A stretch of DNA of 64,000 bases from Phyto melanocephala (lineage: Eukaryota; Arthropoda; Insecta; Diptera; Rhinophoridae), in contig OW799236.1 in NCBI GenBank assembly GCA_941918925.1, positions 116,762,562 to 116,826,561 on the forward strand. Direction: 5' to 3'. The notes beneath the pieces were generated by a model. The model ran no database searches. It saw nothing but the letters and a program-made list of their open reading frames with translations, and had not been told where the DNA came from. Shown here piece after piece: positions 1-12,100 of this stretch (positions within the stretch are counted from its first letter, which is position 1; every line of letters starts with the position of its first letter). The position numbers were made by a program, and so were the translations under genes.

Positions 1-397
1 CTGACCAAAAAAAAAATTTGACATATGGAAGTTTAGTGTTAGTTAAAAAAATAATACATTAAAGAAAAAATCGTTTTTATGGACGAACAATGATTTTAAA
101 ATAGTGAAGTTTTGGTGACTTTAGTTCGTGCCAAGCATGAATCGAAATATTATTTCTAAATCGATGACTGTGAAAAAAGAAATTAAAGAATCAGTAAGAG
201 TGAATGTATTAATGAAGTCATTGAGAATATGTAATAAATAATTTGTTAATTGTTATTGCAATTGCAGCATTTAAGGTTCACAGGACCCACATCGTTATTT
301 TTTAAGTCTTAAAGAAGCTAAGTCCACATATTTTGAAAATTAATTTTTTGTTGTAGGACTATAGAGTAAACCAAAGTACATCGTTTGTAGAATGATA
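1..397. other. AT-rich non-coding DNA
   Basis: No open frame of coding character, RNA gene or repeat end was recognised here. The stretch ends at the TA dinucleotide that flanks the pogo-like element starting at 400. Confidence 0.6.
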
Positions 398-399
398 TA

Positions 400-1842
400 C
401 AGTGCCAACTCGCTTAACGCAACCCTCGATAAGCGCAACTCCTCGATTATTGCAACTCGTAAATTGTTTGCATTGTTGACTCAGTTAACACAACTTTTAA
501 ATGATCAATTTGTCATTTTTATTTACATATTTTTTATTTAGATTTTTTAGTTTTAGATTTACCGCTATTCCAAGAATACTGAAATATGCATGTTGCACTT
601 GTTCTTATATGTACTCAGTTGAAAGAATCTCTTTTCGTAAAAGGTTTTTCTATTTACATCGAAAAAAATGCCGGTGATTACAAAATTTGTAAAACTTTAA
701 ACAAAACAAGTAAGAGTGCTATATTCGGCCATGCCGAATCTTATATACCCTTCACAACGTGTAGTCATGCAATAACAGTTGCTTGTATCACCATTCATCC
801 CATATAAAATACGTACACGTATGTATGTTAAAAAAACGAAAAAAAAAAAAATTGTAAAAAAAAATTTTTAAAAAAATTTTAAAAAAAAATTTAAAAAAAA
901 AAATTATTATATATATAATATACATATATAAAACAAAAAAAAATAAAAAAAAAAATAAATAAAAAAAAATTAAAAAAAAATTAAAAAAAAAAATAATAAA
1001 AATATAAATAATATATTAAATAAAAAATAAAAAAAAATAAAAAAAATTTTTTAAAAAATAAAAAAAAAATTTTTTTTGGCTCAGTTGGGATTCGATGCCA
1101 CGTTTTCTCTAACCAGTATACACGTTTGTATGTATGTATGTTGTTGTTGTAATGTTGTTTTTGTGAAAAAAAAATCGAGGTGGTCGTAGGTTTTTGCTCA
1201 TATCTCAGTTGTTTATGTACCGATGTTTCTGATTTTCAATAGCGATCTACTCCCGAATATTTCTGATATTTTAATACCTTACCCGGGTCCAACCTATGAC
1301 GGGGGGCTTCAAAAAGTTGATTTCAACATACACACGGACAGACGGTCAGACGGACAGACGGACAGACTGACAGGGCTTAATCGACTTCCCTATTCATAAG
1401 CTTTCAGAAAATATATACTTTATGGGGTCGGAAATGAAAATTGTAGAAATATCACACGGAATGACAAACCTATATATACCCTTTTTCACTGTGTGAAGGG
1501 TATAAAAAAGTGATATTCATAACAAGCCTGAAAGGGGCATATCTGTAAAAGTGATTGCGATGAATATAAAGTGCACCAATCAACAATATCCAGAATTCAA
1601 AAAAATTAAGCTGCATTAAAAAAATTCGTTTCAATGCTGAATTCGGACCAGGCCAGCGTGTTACAATAAGAGCTTGTGAATATCCAAAAATAAAAAACGA
1701 TTTGTACAAGTGGTTTATGAAGCCATATTAAACCATAAAAGAAAATTTGCTCCCCAATAAAATTGAGACTCGGTTATCGCAACAAGCACAGTTTTCGCAA
1801 CGGCTGAAATTGCTATTAGTTGCGTTAAGCGAGGTTGCTCTG
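400..1842 (+). mobile_element. pogo/Tigger-like DNA transposon remnant, interrupted by a nested element
   Basis: The ends are inverted repeats. The left end reads CAGTGCCAACTCGCTTAACG and the right end, reverse-complemented, reads CAGAGCAACCTCGCTTAACG. Both are flanked by TA (398-399 and 1843-1844), the target duplication expected of Tc1/mariner/pogo elements, and the CAGT...TCGCTTA end resembles Drosophila pogo. The interior is split by a Helentron-like insertion (about 705-1510). After it, about 1540-1740 can be read as fragments of a CENP-B-type helix-turn-helix transposase N-terminus (GISVKVIAMNIKC, then AEFGPGQRVTIRACEYPK and NDLYKWF). Stops and frame changes show it is dead. The net element without the insertion is about 640 bp, so most of the transposase is missing. 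Confidence 0.75.
705..1510 (+). mobile_element. Helentron-like (DINE / mini-me type) dispersed element, copy 1
   Basis: The element starts AACAAGTAAGAGTGCTATAT, followed by the palindrome ATTCGGC-CAT-GCCGAAT. A 240-bp A-rich tract (about 830-1075) follows, then a conserved body. The other end has (GACA/GACG)n-type repeats at 1336-1373, the core TATACTTTATGGGGTCGGAA and the terminal palindrome TATACCCTT...AAGGGTATA (1474-1503). This (TA)/(GTCY) core layout is what I know as mini-me elements of Diptera, and the end hairpins fit non-autonomous Helentrons. It is inserted into the pogo-like element, so it is the younger of the two. No coding capacity. Strand is arbitrary, set by the ATTCGGC end being left. 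Confidence 0.75.
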
Positions 1843-1844
1843 TA

Positions 1845-4800
1845 CTAATATTTGTTTTTTTTTATGCTTTGGTGCGAATTTCGGGCAACATAATAACACG
1901 ATAACAGAGTTATTTCTCTCTAAGGTAAATGATATTAATGTGATTTTAAGAGGACGGCGAAACTTGCCATATAGTCCGTAAAACAAAGAAATTGCATCGG
2001 GCCATGTAATTCTCTTTTCGGTGATAAATATTGGAACCCTAAATAGTGTGGATTAACCTCATGTATTTTTTTCTGTTATTTGCCAACAAGTGAGCTAAAG
2101 AAGGTAATTTATGCGACGCTATTCCATACAAACCGCTATTTTCTGCTTTTATTTCAATAAATTAAATAGCAATCTACAACATATCTCAAAGATTACTAAT
2201 ATGTAAAATAGAACCCAAAAATTTTGTTCTTAATCGTACAAGGTTTTTTTATGCATTAAAGAAGATTATAGTTTTTAATTTAGTTTAAAAATTTTAACAA
2301 GATTTTTAAAACAAAACTAACATTTATTTCGTTGAAAAATATAAAATTAATTTTGAAATAAATTTTTTAAATTTTTCGAACCAGGAGTTTTTAAATAGAA
2401 ATTAAAATGAAAAAAAATTAAATAAATTTTTTTTTATTAAAATTTAAGTGGCATATACATAAATACTTCTAAAAATTTCTGATTAAAAAATTTTGTTTAT
2501 TTCCTATATATTTTATATGAAACGTTTTTAAATATTTATTTTATAGTATGTTTTTAATTTTAGTTAATTTTTGTAACTTATTTTTCTTAGCAAAAAAAGT
2601 CACCAAAGAAAAACTAGCTTTTTCTAATTCACACAGGTGTCTATTTTTATTATTATTTTATATAGTTTTTGTTGTTTATCTTACGTTCATAAAATAGTAG
2701 TATGTATTAGTAGTTGTTGTTATTTTTGTTATTTATTTTTGTGGTTGTTGCTAATAGTATTTGTTATTGTTTAAATCTTACACTTCTTGTCTAACAGAGA
2801 AAAAACCCGCTTTTTAAATATTGTTTATAGGTGCATGGTTTTTTTTTTTTAATTTTGATTTATTTATTTACATTTTCTTACAGTTTAAAGAAAAAATTTA
2901 AAAAAATAAGTATAGTAATAGATATTTGTTTTATTTTTGTATTTATTTTTGTATTTATTTTTAGTAGGTATATTTATTAAACCAATTAGTAAATTAACGT
3001 CATATGCTCCAATTTTGTTGTTGAGTTTACAAGCATAATTTTAAACACTACACAATATTTAATTAAAAGCACTTGCTGTAACTTAATTAAAAATATTACC
3101 AGTTTAGACAAGATATTTCCATTAGGTTTTATTTCACTCTTTTCAAAAAAAATGTTTATACTCTTTGATTTTTTTATTTTATTAATTTTGTAACACAAAC
3201 TCAAAGTGTATTTGAACAAACAAAAAATGGGAAGAGAGAAAAAAATATTGTTTTTATTTAATTATTTAAAATAGTTTTAAACTCGTTCATTGCCGCTGAA
3301 CGACTAACGCCTCACTGTCTACCTGATTCAAATAATCCCAGTTCGAAAAAATATACAACTACGAGTACAATACACAATACACCGACCAACACAATACCAC
3401 ACTAACACACATCGCATCTACAAGTAACGTTAAGCGTTAACGATCAATTTTGATTGTGGCCGTCGTATACGAGATCGTCGTCGTGGTTGTCGGTATTTTC
3501 GTAATGTATTGTAAAAAAAATATTATAAAAAACCCAGACAAAAGCACAAATCAAACAATTTTAAGAGAAAAAAATACAAAATTTTAAACCATGACCAGAC
3601 ATGCTATGGTTTGCTTGTAGTTTGACACAAACTTTTGAAACGTAAATGTTGTCTTTGTCAGTTAATTTTTTTGTTTTTTTTTTTTTTTTTAATTTTATAA
3701 AAAAACAAGAATTTTACAAACTATTAATGACAATATTAAACGTTTGTGTTGCAAAAACTAAAAGAAAAATATGGTTTGACACCAAGAGTTTTTTAAAGGT
3801 ATTTTTAAATCCTTATCCTATGGGCATCAATTCGATGTTTCATTATTGGACTATCAAAATATTTGCTCCTGCTAAATATATAAGAGATAATAAAAGTAAC
3901 GATACTGTAACTAGACCATTCTGGGGAGAGCAATGCCCTGAAGTGTTTTTCAATGAATTTTAAAAATTTAACTAAATCAGTATGTTATACATACATACAT
4001 ATAAATTTAACTCAGTTTAAGAATTATGTGGTGACATTTTTCTGTTAGACCAAAAAAAAAGGAAATAGTATTTGCTTAATCAAAATTCATACTGAATACC
4101 TAAATCTAAAATGTTTTATTTAATTTTTATAGGACACTAGATCAAATACTTAATTGCTTTCGAGATTCGAAATACTAACGGGACTAGACATACATCAAGC
4201 ATGCTCAGTAAGTATTGCAATAGCCTTTGCTAAAATGTGTTTGTATGTGGTACACCGACGGTGCTTGATGAAAAACAAAAATTTTGGTTTTTCAGTGTAA
4301 CCCGTTTAAGTACAATTTTACAAATACATCGAAATAGCTTGATGAGTGTTTTGATGGTGACTTGTCCCCTAGTCGCCTAATTCCTAGTTTTCGATGTTGC
4401 CATATGTTTTATTTTTTTTTTCAATTTTACTTAGAGATAAATATCAATAAATTAATAAAGGCAATAAATTTATAATTAAATTTCTCTGAAATGGTTTTCC
4501 AGTTTATAATGATTAATCATAGTACGGATGAGAATAGAATTAAATAATTGAAAGAAAGTGACCTACGAAGTAGAACATGATATGTACATATATAAAGATC
4601 ATGCCGTCAACAAGCGCCCTTGTAAGCTGGCAACTAAAAAATAAGCAATTCAAGCAGCAGGTTTGTCTTGGGTTATTGCCTTTAGAGGCTTATATTTATT
4701 ATGGGAAACCCTTAAATTTTGCATAATATTTTTTTCAGTATTTTTTTATATATCTCATTAAACATTTTTATAATTAAGAAATTAAAAATCTTCAAAAAAT

Positions 4801-5193
4801 TTTTTTTAGATTTATTGTAGATAATCGACAACACTGTCCCCATAGTGATCCACCGAATACAATAAGTATACCATCACAAGAAGATCTTTATTAATTATAG
4901 CGGCGCTTAAGTTGGCAGCGGCTTAGCGCCAACTAGTGGTGTACGCCGATGTGTGTAAAAAGATCACCCAAAGTAAATAGGTATGTATGTATGTATAATT
5001 GTATCTACAAGTTACATATGTTTATTTAGGCTTCTTCATCATCTTCACCAGCAACAACAACATCATAATTACCAACGTTAACACATTTTAGTTATCACTA
5101 TTGAAATTTCTCTTCACAAAAATGAGAATAAAAGCTGCAAATCTCTTAATTTACAGAGAAAAAAAAAACGCTCAAAAAATCTAATATTGTTCC
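1845..5193. other. AT-rich non-coding DNA with a CG-containing block near 3.28-3.52 kb
   Basis: No exon-like frame was recognised; the longest frame (3646-3963) starts in a poly-T/phenylalanine run and has no recognisable motif. Within the stretch, 3290-3520 differs from its surroundings: it is richer in C and G, contains TCG repeats, and has short inverted repeats (CGTTC...GAACG near 3285; GATCAATTTTGATT near 3443). A 9-bp inverted repeat CATCAAGCA/TGCTTGATG spans 4193-4270. Confidence 0.5.
3285..3520 (+). promoter_or_regulatory. possible promoter-like, CG-rich block
   Basis: In otherwise AT-rich DNA this block carries many CpG and TCG steps, including a run of GTCGTCGTGG. An initiator-like TCAATTTT near 3444 is followed about 26 bases later by AGATCG, which loosely resembles an insect downstream promoter element but is off by a base. 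No coding exon follows within reach. It could be a distal promoter or enhancer, or simply part of an unknown repeat. This is a weak call. Confidence 0.2.
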
Positions 5194-5201
5194 ATAAAAA
5201 T

Positions 5202-6716
5202 CAGCGTTGTCAACTCGGTGATTTTATCACCGTTTTTGGTGATTTTTAACAAGTCGAAAGCGGAAAAATTGTGAGTCAGTGCTTGGTGATTTTTTTTTTA
5301 GTTTTTAGTGCTTTTCTTTTTATTTCGGTGACACCAAACACTAAAATTAAAATATATTAATTGAAAAAAATTTTTTGTAAGTGTAAATTTATATACATAC
5401 TACCAAAATGTAACTTATAGTACAAATTCATGCAACTCGGCAAAAAAATAATATTACACTAAAAATTTAATTATTTATAAGATGGTATTGATTGCCCAGA
5501 AAATTTTTGTTTCAAAATGTCTAACTTTATACATATATGCATATGAGGTAATTGTGAATAAAAGAAATTCCTCTTTCTATCATCTTATAAATGACTTTTA
5601 GCGTCCCACAACTTTAAACGTTTAAAAATTTTACCAGAAAACTTTGAAATTTTGAGTAAAATTAACATAATTAATGTTAGAAATGTTTTATAACGTACAA
5701 AAGAAGATATTTTACCATTACCAATGGCAAAATATCGAATCCAGCCGATTTTTGGATTGAAGTTAAATCGTACAAACATGCAGTTAACTTTAATCCCTTT
5801 GAAGCATTAGCTAATATTGCCGTTAAACTTTTATCGCTCCCATGAATGTGATTAAATCTAAAATACGCAACCGAATGTCTTTTAATTCATTTAATGCCTT
5901 ACTTCACATTAAAAATGGGTTTAAACGGGAAAATTTCTGTTGCGAAACCTACCAAATAGCTGATGAAGTAAATATTCTGATTAATAGCAATAATATTTAT
6001 AAAGCATTACAATTTGAAATTAAGACTGTGTTGTGGCCAGATGATAGTGATAATAATGAAGAAATAATTGACTTTATCATTTATATTTGATATTATTTAC
6101 ACAGAGAAAAGCTTAAAACCGAATCGAATTATTAAACTGCAAGTTTATTAAAATTTTTCATAATTTTTAGTTAGAAATATTTCTATTTAATTACTCTAAT
6201 ATGTAATATAAAAATATTTAAATATTAAATAATAGTTGTACTTATTTGGTGAATAAATTCTTTAATATTTTGTACAACAAATTCACATATGTTTATAAAA
6301 CGTCGGATAAATGCATCAGGTATGGAAAAATTAATCCTGTCGTAATTTTTTCTCAATGTTGAAATAAATTCCTTACAATGCATCACTCCTGAGATATATT
6401 GTGAATTGATAATTGCTATAATAATTTTTCCAATGTTTTTGTTTATTTTTATTTTCATATAAATATATGTATCTATGTAAATCTCTACTGACTGACTAAA
6501 AGATATTCGTTGTTTGATTTTTGTAAATTTTTTTGTTATTTATTTTGATATACATTTAAAAGTGTCTTAGTTTTAAAGAAATTTATAAAAATGTATAATT
6601 TTATTAAATAAATAAAAAAATAATTTACAAATTATAAATTTAGTGCTTTTTTGTGAGAATGACGCGTTTTTTCCTGGGTTATGGTGCTTTTTGAAATTTT
6701 AAAGTTGACAACCCTG
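5202..6716 (+). mobile_element. hAT-superfamily DNA transposon, decayed
   Basis: Both ends carry imperfect terminal inverted repeats: CAGCGTTGTCAACTC on the left and, reverse-complemented, CAGGGTTGTCAACTT on the right. A perfect 8-bp target duplication ATAAAAAT flanks them (5194-5201 and 6717-6724), the hAT hallmark. At 1515 bp it is shorter than a full autonomous hAT. Inside is the C-terminal part of a broken transposase (5590-6090). The perfect duplication shows the insertion boundaries are intact, although the coding region is dead. Confidence 0.9.
5590..6090 (+). pseudogene. hAT transposase C-terminal remnant
   Basis: Read in pieces on the plus strand, 5757-5841 gives DFWIEVKSYKHAVNFNPF then ALANIAVKLLSLP and a stop. 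The frame starting at 5842 then gives MNVIKSKIRNRMSFNSFNALL and continues to a stop at 6088-6090. These match the hAT C-terminal dimerisation region, where 'F.eLa.iA.kLLslP..SNA..ERvFS.mN.iKsk.RNrm' is expected. The SNA...ERxFS stretch between LP and MN is missing, so there is an internal deletion as well as stops. Weaker, frameshifted similarity runs back to about 5590. Upstream transposase domains (BED finger, DDE first residues) are absent. Confidence 0.8.
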
Positions 6717-6724
6717 ATAAAAAT

Positions 6725-8171
6725 ATTTATAAAATACTCATGGTTTCCTAGAGAATAATTTTGGTACTCTTATAACTCATTTTGAGTGTTGCCATATGTT
6801 TGTTATTATTAGAAATTTCCTTATTAATTTTTAGATATAATAATAATATTAAAAGATTAAGAGCACTACTTGCTAGGACTATCGGTTCTTAATTACATTA
6901 ACAATTAAAAAAGATTACAAAAATTGTTTTTAAATGTATCTTAAATGCAATAAAAACGCGTTTATTAAACACCAAAGCTTATATTTATTGATTGTTATAC
7001 AAATTTCCCATGGTATTTAATTAGTAAAAAATACTTTTCATCTTTTAAATGCCTTAAAAATACAATATATAGTACAATTGAGAGAGGGATAAGACATTGT
7101 GTGTATAACACACGTATTTTACTTAAACAATATGTTTCATTTACTCTTCTCCCAAGAAAGGCTTTTGAGATAATAACACCATTGACTCATCTGAAACACT
7201 CGACAAAAGCGGTGTATCGGAAATACTTGATCCCAATGTTCGAACTGTTTAATACAGAGTGAATTAAAGTCTATTCACAATTAATCATATTTTACATTAG
7301 CTGGTCCAAATGTGAACTTACACTATTAGCACCTTAAAAAGTATCATAATTTGAAACTTTTATTTCATGCGAAACTTTCTATACAGAAACGAGGTATAGG
7401 TCTAATTCGGGGAGTTAAACCATAATAATCTTCTTATTAAATATTTTTCCATACATTATTACTTAACCTAAATGAGCTCAGTAATCACCACCATTTTTTT
7501 TTTCTTTAAATCAAATATAAATTTGTAGACTCAGTCAGGTTAAAGCAACTAAATAACGTAATTTTATAAATTTAAAACTATTTAATACTGTCTCGAACCC
7601 AGGTGCGGATACAGCTTCCGTTTTTTTTAAGGGGGCGAATTTAATTTTTATTAAAATATATAAATTATTTTTGTTTAATGGCTGTCAACACTATTACCTA
7701 AAAAAAAGGAAAAACAAAACTTGTTTTGTGGGCGGGAAATATACACTTTTCTCTGCCTGGTCCAGCGCTTGCTTAAACATGTACTACGTATCAATTGTGT
7801 ATCCTTCGATACGACCATTATTAACATAATATAGTTGCATTTGAAATTAGAGTTTAATGTTAAACATATTTTTCTGTTCTGCTTTTTCTATTAAACAATT
7901 TTCATATTCAAATACCAAACCAGTATCATACATCGTATATGTTAAAAATAATTTATACAAATTTCATCTACCTTGTCCTACGTCTTACGTTCAAACTCAA
8001 TAGAGTTTTTAACAAACCGAAATAGTGGGATCGTCGTAGTATATTTCTATTGGTTACAAGTGGATTTACAAAAAAGAAGAGAATTCGTTTTTTTTTCTAG
8101 AAAAAATTTTATTAAAATTTATCAAAAATTGCTAAAATTATAATTAATGTTTTTTTAGTAAAATGAAATTA
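6725..8171. other. AT-rich non-coding DNA
   Basis: No gene, RNA or repeat boundary was recognised between the hAT target duplication and the next Helentron-like copy. Confidence 0.5.
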
Positions 8172-9172
8172 AACAAGTAACAGTGCTATATTCGGCCATG
8201 CCGAATCTTATATACCCTTCACAACGTGTAGTCATGCAATAGCAATTGTTTGTATCACCATTCATCTCGTATAAAATACGTACATACATGTAAAAAACAT
8301 GAAAAAATAAAAAAAAAATACAAAAAAAAAATTACAAAAAAAATTAAAAAAAAAATTAAAAAAAAATTTAAAAAAAATTTAAAAAAATTATATATTTATA
8401 TTTTGTTTGAACTTTTTCTATATATTTAATTTTAATGTGAACCATTTTTTTATTTTGGCTTAAGTTCATTTATTCTTTTATTTAATTTTATAATTCAAAT
8501 TTAATTAAATTGTAACCATTATTAGGAATATTCTTTCTAAAATTATTTCCGATATTAGCCGAAATCGTAGCTGATTTCAAAAATTCATTCCACTCGGCTA
8601 ATATCGGAAATAATTTAAAAAAGAATATTCTTAATAATGGTTACAATTTAATTAAATTTGAATTATAAAATTAAATAAAAGAATAATTGAACTTTAGCCA
8701 AAATAAAAAATGGTTCACATTAAAATTAAATATTTTCAAAAATTTTTTAAAAAAATTAAAAAAAAATATAAAAAAATAATAAAATATAAATAATAAAGTA
8801 AATAAAATAAAATGAAATTTTTTTGGCTGGAATTCGATGCCACGTTTACTTTAACCAGTATGTATGTAGTTGTTGTTGTAATTGTGAAAAAAACGAGGTG
8901 GTCGTGGTTTTTTGCTGAATTTTAATAGCAATTCATTCCTGGATATTTTCAAGAGATTGATACCATATAGAGATCTGAGGAACATATAGTTGCTTCTAAA
9001 AGTTGATTTCAACCAACACACGGACAGACGGTCAGGGCTTAATCGACTCCTCTATTCATAAGCTTTCAGAAAATATATACTTTATGGGGTGGGAAGTGAA
9101 AATCGTAGAAATTACAAACGGAATGACAAAGCTATATATACCCTTGTGCACCACAGGTGATGGGTATAAAAA
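8172..9172 (+). mobile_element. Helentron-like element, copy 2, with nested fold-back
   Basis: The left end reads AACAAGTAACAGTGCTATAT plus the ATTCGGCCATGCCGAAT palindrome. The right end holds the cccataaagt-type core (here TACTTTATGGGGTGGGAA) and TATACCC...GGGTATA flanking a CACCACAGGTG stem. The body at 8826-8870 (ATTCGATGCCACGTTTACTT) matches copy 1. A long hairpin (8422-8733) interrupts the A-rich middle. Confidence 0.75.
8422..8733. mobile_element. fold-back / MITE with ~140-bp inverted arms
   Basis: Arm 8422-8562 and arm 8594-8733 are near-perfect reverse complements. For example, GATATTAGCCGA at 8551-8562 pairs with TCGGCTAATATC from 8594, and AATGTGAACCAT near 8434 pairs with ATGGTTCACATT near 8710. 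The spacer is about 31 bp. The hairpin sits inside the A-rich part of Helentron-like copy 2 and is absent from copies 1 and 3, so it is either a nested insertion or a local inverted duplication. No coding potential. Confidence 0.85.
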
Positions 9173-12100
9173 GTGAGCAAAACATATAAGCACTTGGTTT
9201 GGAATTATTTTAAATATTGTAAAATTTTTTTACTTCGTCAAGTCATTAAAAATAATTAATTTGTATGTAATTTTTTTTTTAATTAAACGTTATTTCCGAT
9301 TTTTATTTGTATGTTTAATATAACAGGACTTAAACTCATTTGCTGAATTCGGAAGGATCATAAGCATCGGATAAACACGTGTCATACATTTTCAAAGTTT
9401 ACAAAGATTTAAAAACTTAACAGTGAACAATAAAACTCATTTTCTTTATTTTAAATTTTTTGAAATTATGACAATAGGACACAAAGAACGGCTTATGAAT
9501 ACCCCAAATCTGTTCATAGAAATAATTTATTTTATTTTTTCCATTTTTTGAAACTGCCAGAAAAAAACTGAAATAAAAATTACAAAAATAGAACTTTTTT
9601 AATAAAATTGAAAGACTTTAAAAAATAATTTTTGGCAACACTGGTCGCATTACTTTTTGTTTTCTTTATGCTTAAATATGCCTGTTGAGTACGGTAGTAT
9701 TTGGTTATAGATATTCTCCACTACCACTACATACATAAAAATCGAATTGTTAGCCGATATTTTTATTATTTTTGGTGTTGTTGTATCTTGGCGTATATTT
9801 AATTGTATTTCTATGCATTGATTTGTATCTTATAGAAATATCGTGCTTATTTTGCGTAATAAAAAGTAAATATTTTTGTTTTCTTTTACAGATCTGTTAT
9901 TGTAAATTAAGGAATGTCACATTTTTTTTAATTTTCCTTTCTTATTTACACACTCACTCATACGTTTTATCCGTAAATATATAACGTTTTATCGCTTGCA
10001 ATTTTGTTTGCAGGAGAAGCGAAAAAGAAAAGAAATTAAAACTAGATGGTTATATTAAATAAATTACTTGAATAAATACTTTATATACTAAACTAGATAC
10101 TATCTGTTTGTATGTTAGCTTTTGTTTACAGATAAAAATAATAAAAAAAAAAATTTTTTTGTTAAAGAAATAAAATTAATTGTTTAATTTTATTAAATTT
10201 TATAATGAAATAAGATGTGCTTAAAATATATTAAAAATATTTGCAATGACCTTGTTGAAAGAAATTAGTAAATTTAATTTCAGGATTTATCCTGCACTTA
10301 AAGAAAAGTATATGATTTTTTAATGTTGATAATTTTTTTTAAAAAATATTTGATATATTTTTCTTTTTCAATCTTTTTGCAACAAAGTGAAATATTCCTT
10401 TAAGATTTAAATTCAATATTGAATTTCACAATTTTTACTTAATTCTAAGACGACCAAGTAATGGTCTTTAATCATTCAGTCAGTAAGTTGAAGAAATATA
10501 GAGCAAAATGTTAATTGTTTTTCACTTGAAAACGTTGTTTTTTTAACTTAAATTTCACAATTTAGCCTATAATTGCTCGAACCAAATTGGGGCATAAAAT
10601 CAGTGGAAAATTGGTTTATTAGAAAATAAATAGTAGGGGTCTTTGAACCGATAAGATGCGTTGAAATTATATTATTTTCAAAATTATTGAACCAAAGCAG
10701 CTAAGGTAGTTGTGGTATATAAGAAGAAAACCTTACCCTATAGTCGAATTATTTAATGTATTTACTAAAAACTATACTTTGTTGGAACACGTTTTTGCCC
10801 AAGAACTACTAAGTTATTACTCTGTATTATTTTCAGGACCAGCAATGAGGTATATGTTCAACTCATTTTTAGTTGCACTGGTCTGCAGCGAAAATCGCCT
10901 TTAAATAAAAATATGTGGACTGTAGAAATTTTTACGTGCTAAATTCAAACCCTATTTTATTTTTTTATCGGGCTCAAATTTTTTTTATTGATAATATTGA
11001 TAATAACTTGAGTACTATGTTAATAGTATAGGCGTCTTTCCTTGATTGTGTCTAATAAATATAAGTGTCTATACTTAATCGTAAATAAAATTTATCAACC
11101 GATTTTTATGATTTATAAAGAAAAAAAAAATAATATCCTTACTTGAAAATTTAAAAAACCGTAGACTGATTTAAAGGAAATATTATTATTAACCATTTGC
11201 AAATCGGACCAATCGTTCTCAAGTAATATGATCAAATATATTAGCATAGTCGCCTTATTTTAGGCAAAATATTTGGCATGCCCTTAAGAAAAATTTGAGG
11301 TCTATAGAAAAAAACTAAAAGCGGATTTGTTTTTGCGAGTTAAAAAATTCACCTTTTTTGTTTAAGGGCGAAAAAATTTTTTGTTTCTTGCAGACCAGTA
11401 TTATTTGATTAACCATAGAGTACGAACGTTCGTCGATTTGTCTAGCACATCTCTCTTATTACTATTTTTCTTCCTATTGCATGCGCGGATCACGCTTACA
11501 TGATGTATACACTTTGTTACTGAGTTGCTTTTGCTATGAGCAGTTTTAATATGTAACGAATTACAAAGTTTAATAGGAACGGTTTTGTACAAAAAAAAAA
11601 TAATTTAATTAAAAAAAACAACGTTGAAGAAAAAACGTCGTCGAATCGACGATCATTAGTTGCGACGGATGTTAAATATGGTTTGTACTTCAGGTTTAAT
11701 AATAATAAGTACCAAAAAATTATAACATAATAAATATAAAATATATAAAATTTTGAAAAATCTTTTAGTCTTAGTAAATAGACTTTCTTTGTTTAGAATA
11801 TTATTTTAATTACATATTTAAAATGTTAAAATGATTTACAATTATAACGCGTAAATCAGTCCATGATGGTAATGCTTTATAATCATTTAAAACTAATCAA
11901 ACTATTTGCTATAACTATAAACTTTAGTAATCACATAGTTTCATACAAATTTTGATACAAAGAGCTCTTACTTATTTTATTCGTATAATTTTCTATGTCA
12001 AACTTAAACTGAAAAAAATCAATATCTGCTTAGGAGTATTAAACTTAAAAAAATAATAAAAATGAAACCTACCTAAGTAAAAATAAGAACCATTAGCTAA

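Noticed and set aside
3646..3963. 105-codon plus-strand frame
   Set aside because: It starts in a poly-T tract and no domain or homology could be recognised; expected by chance in 64 kb.
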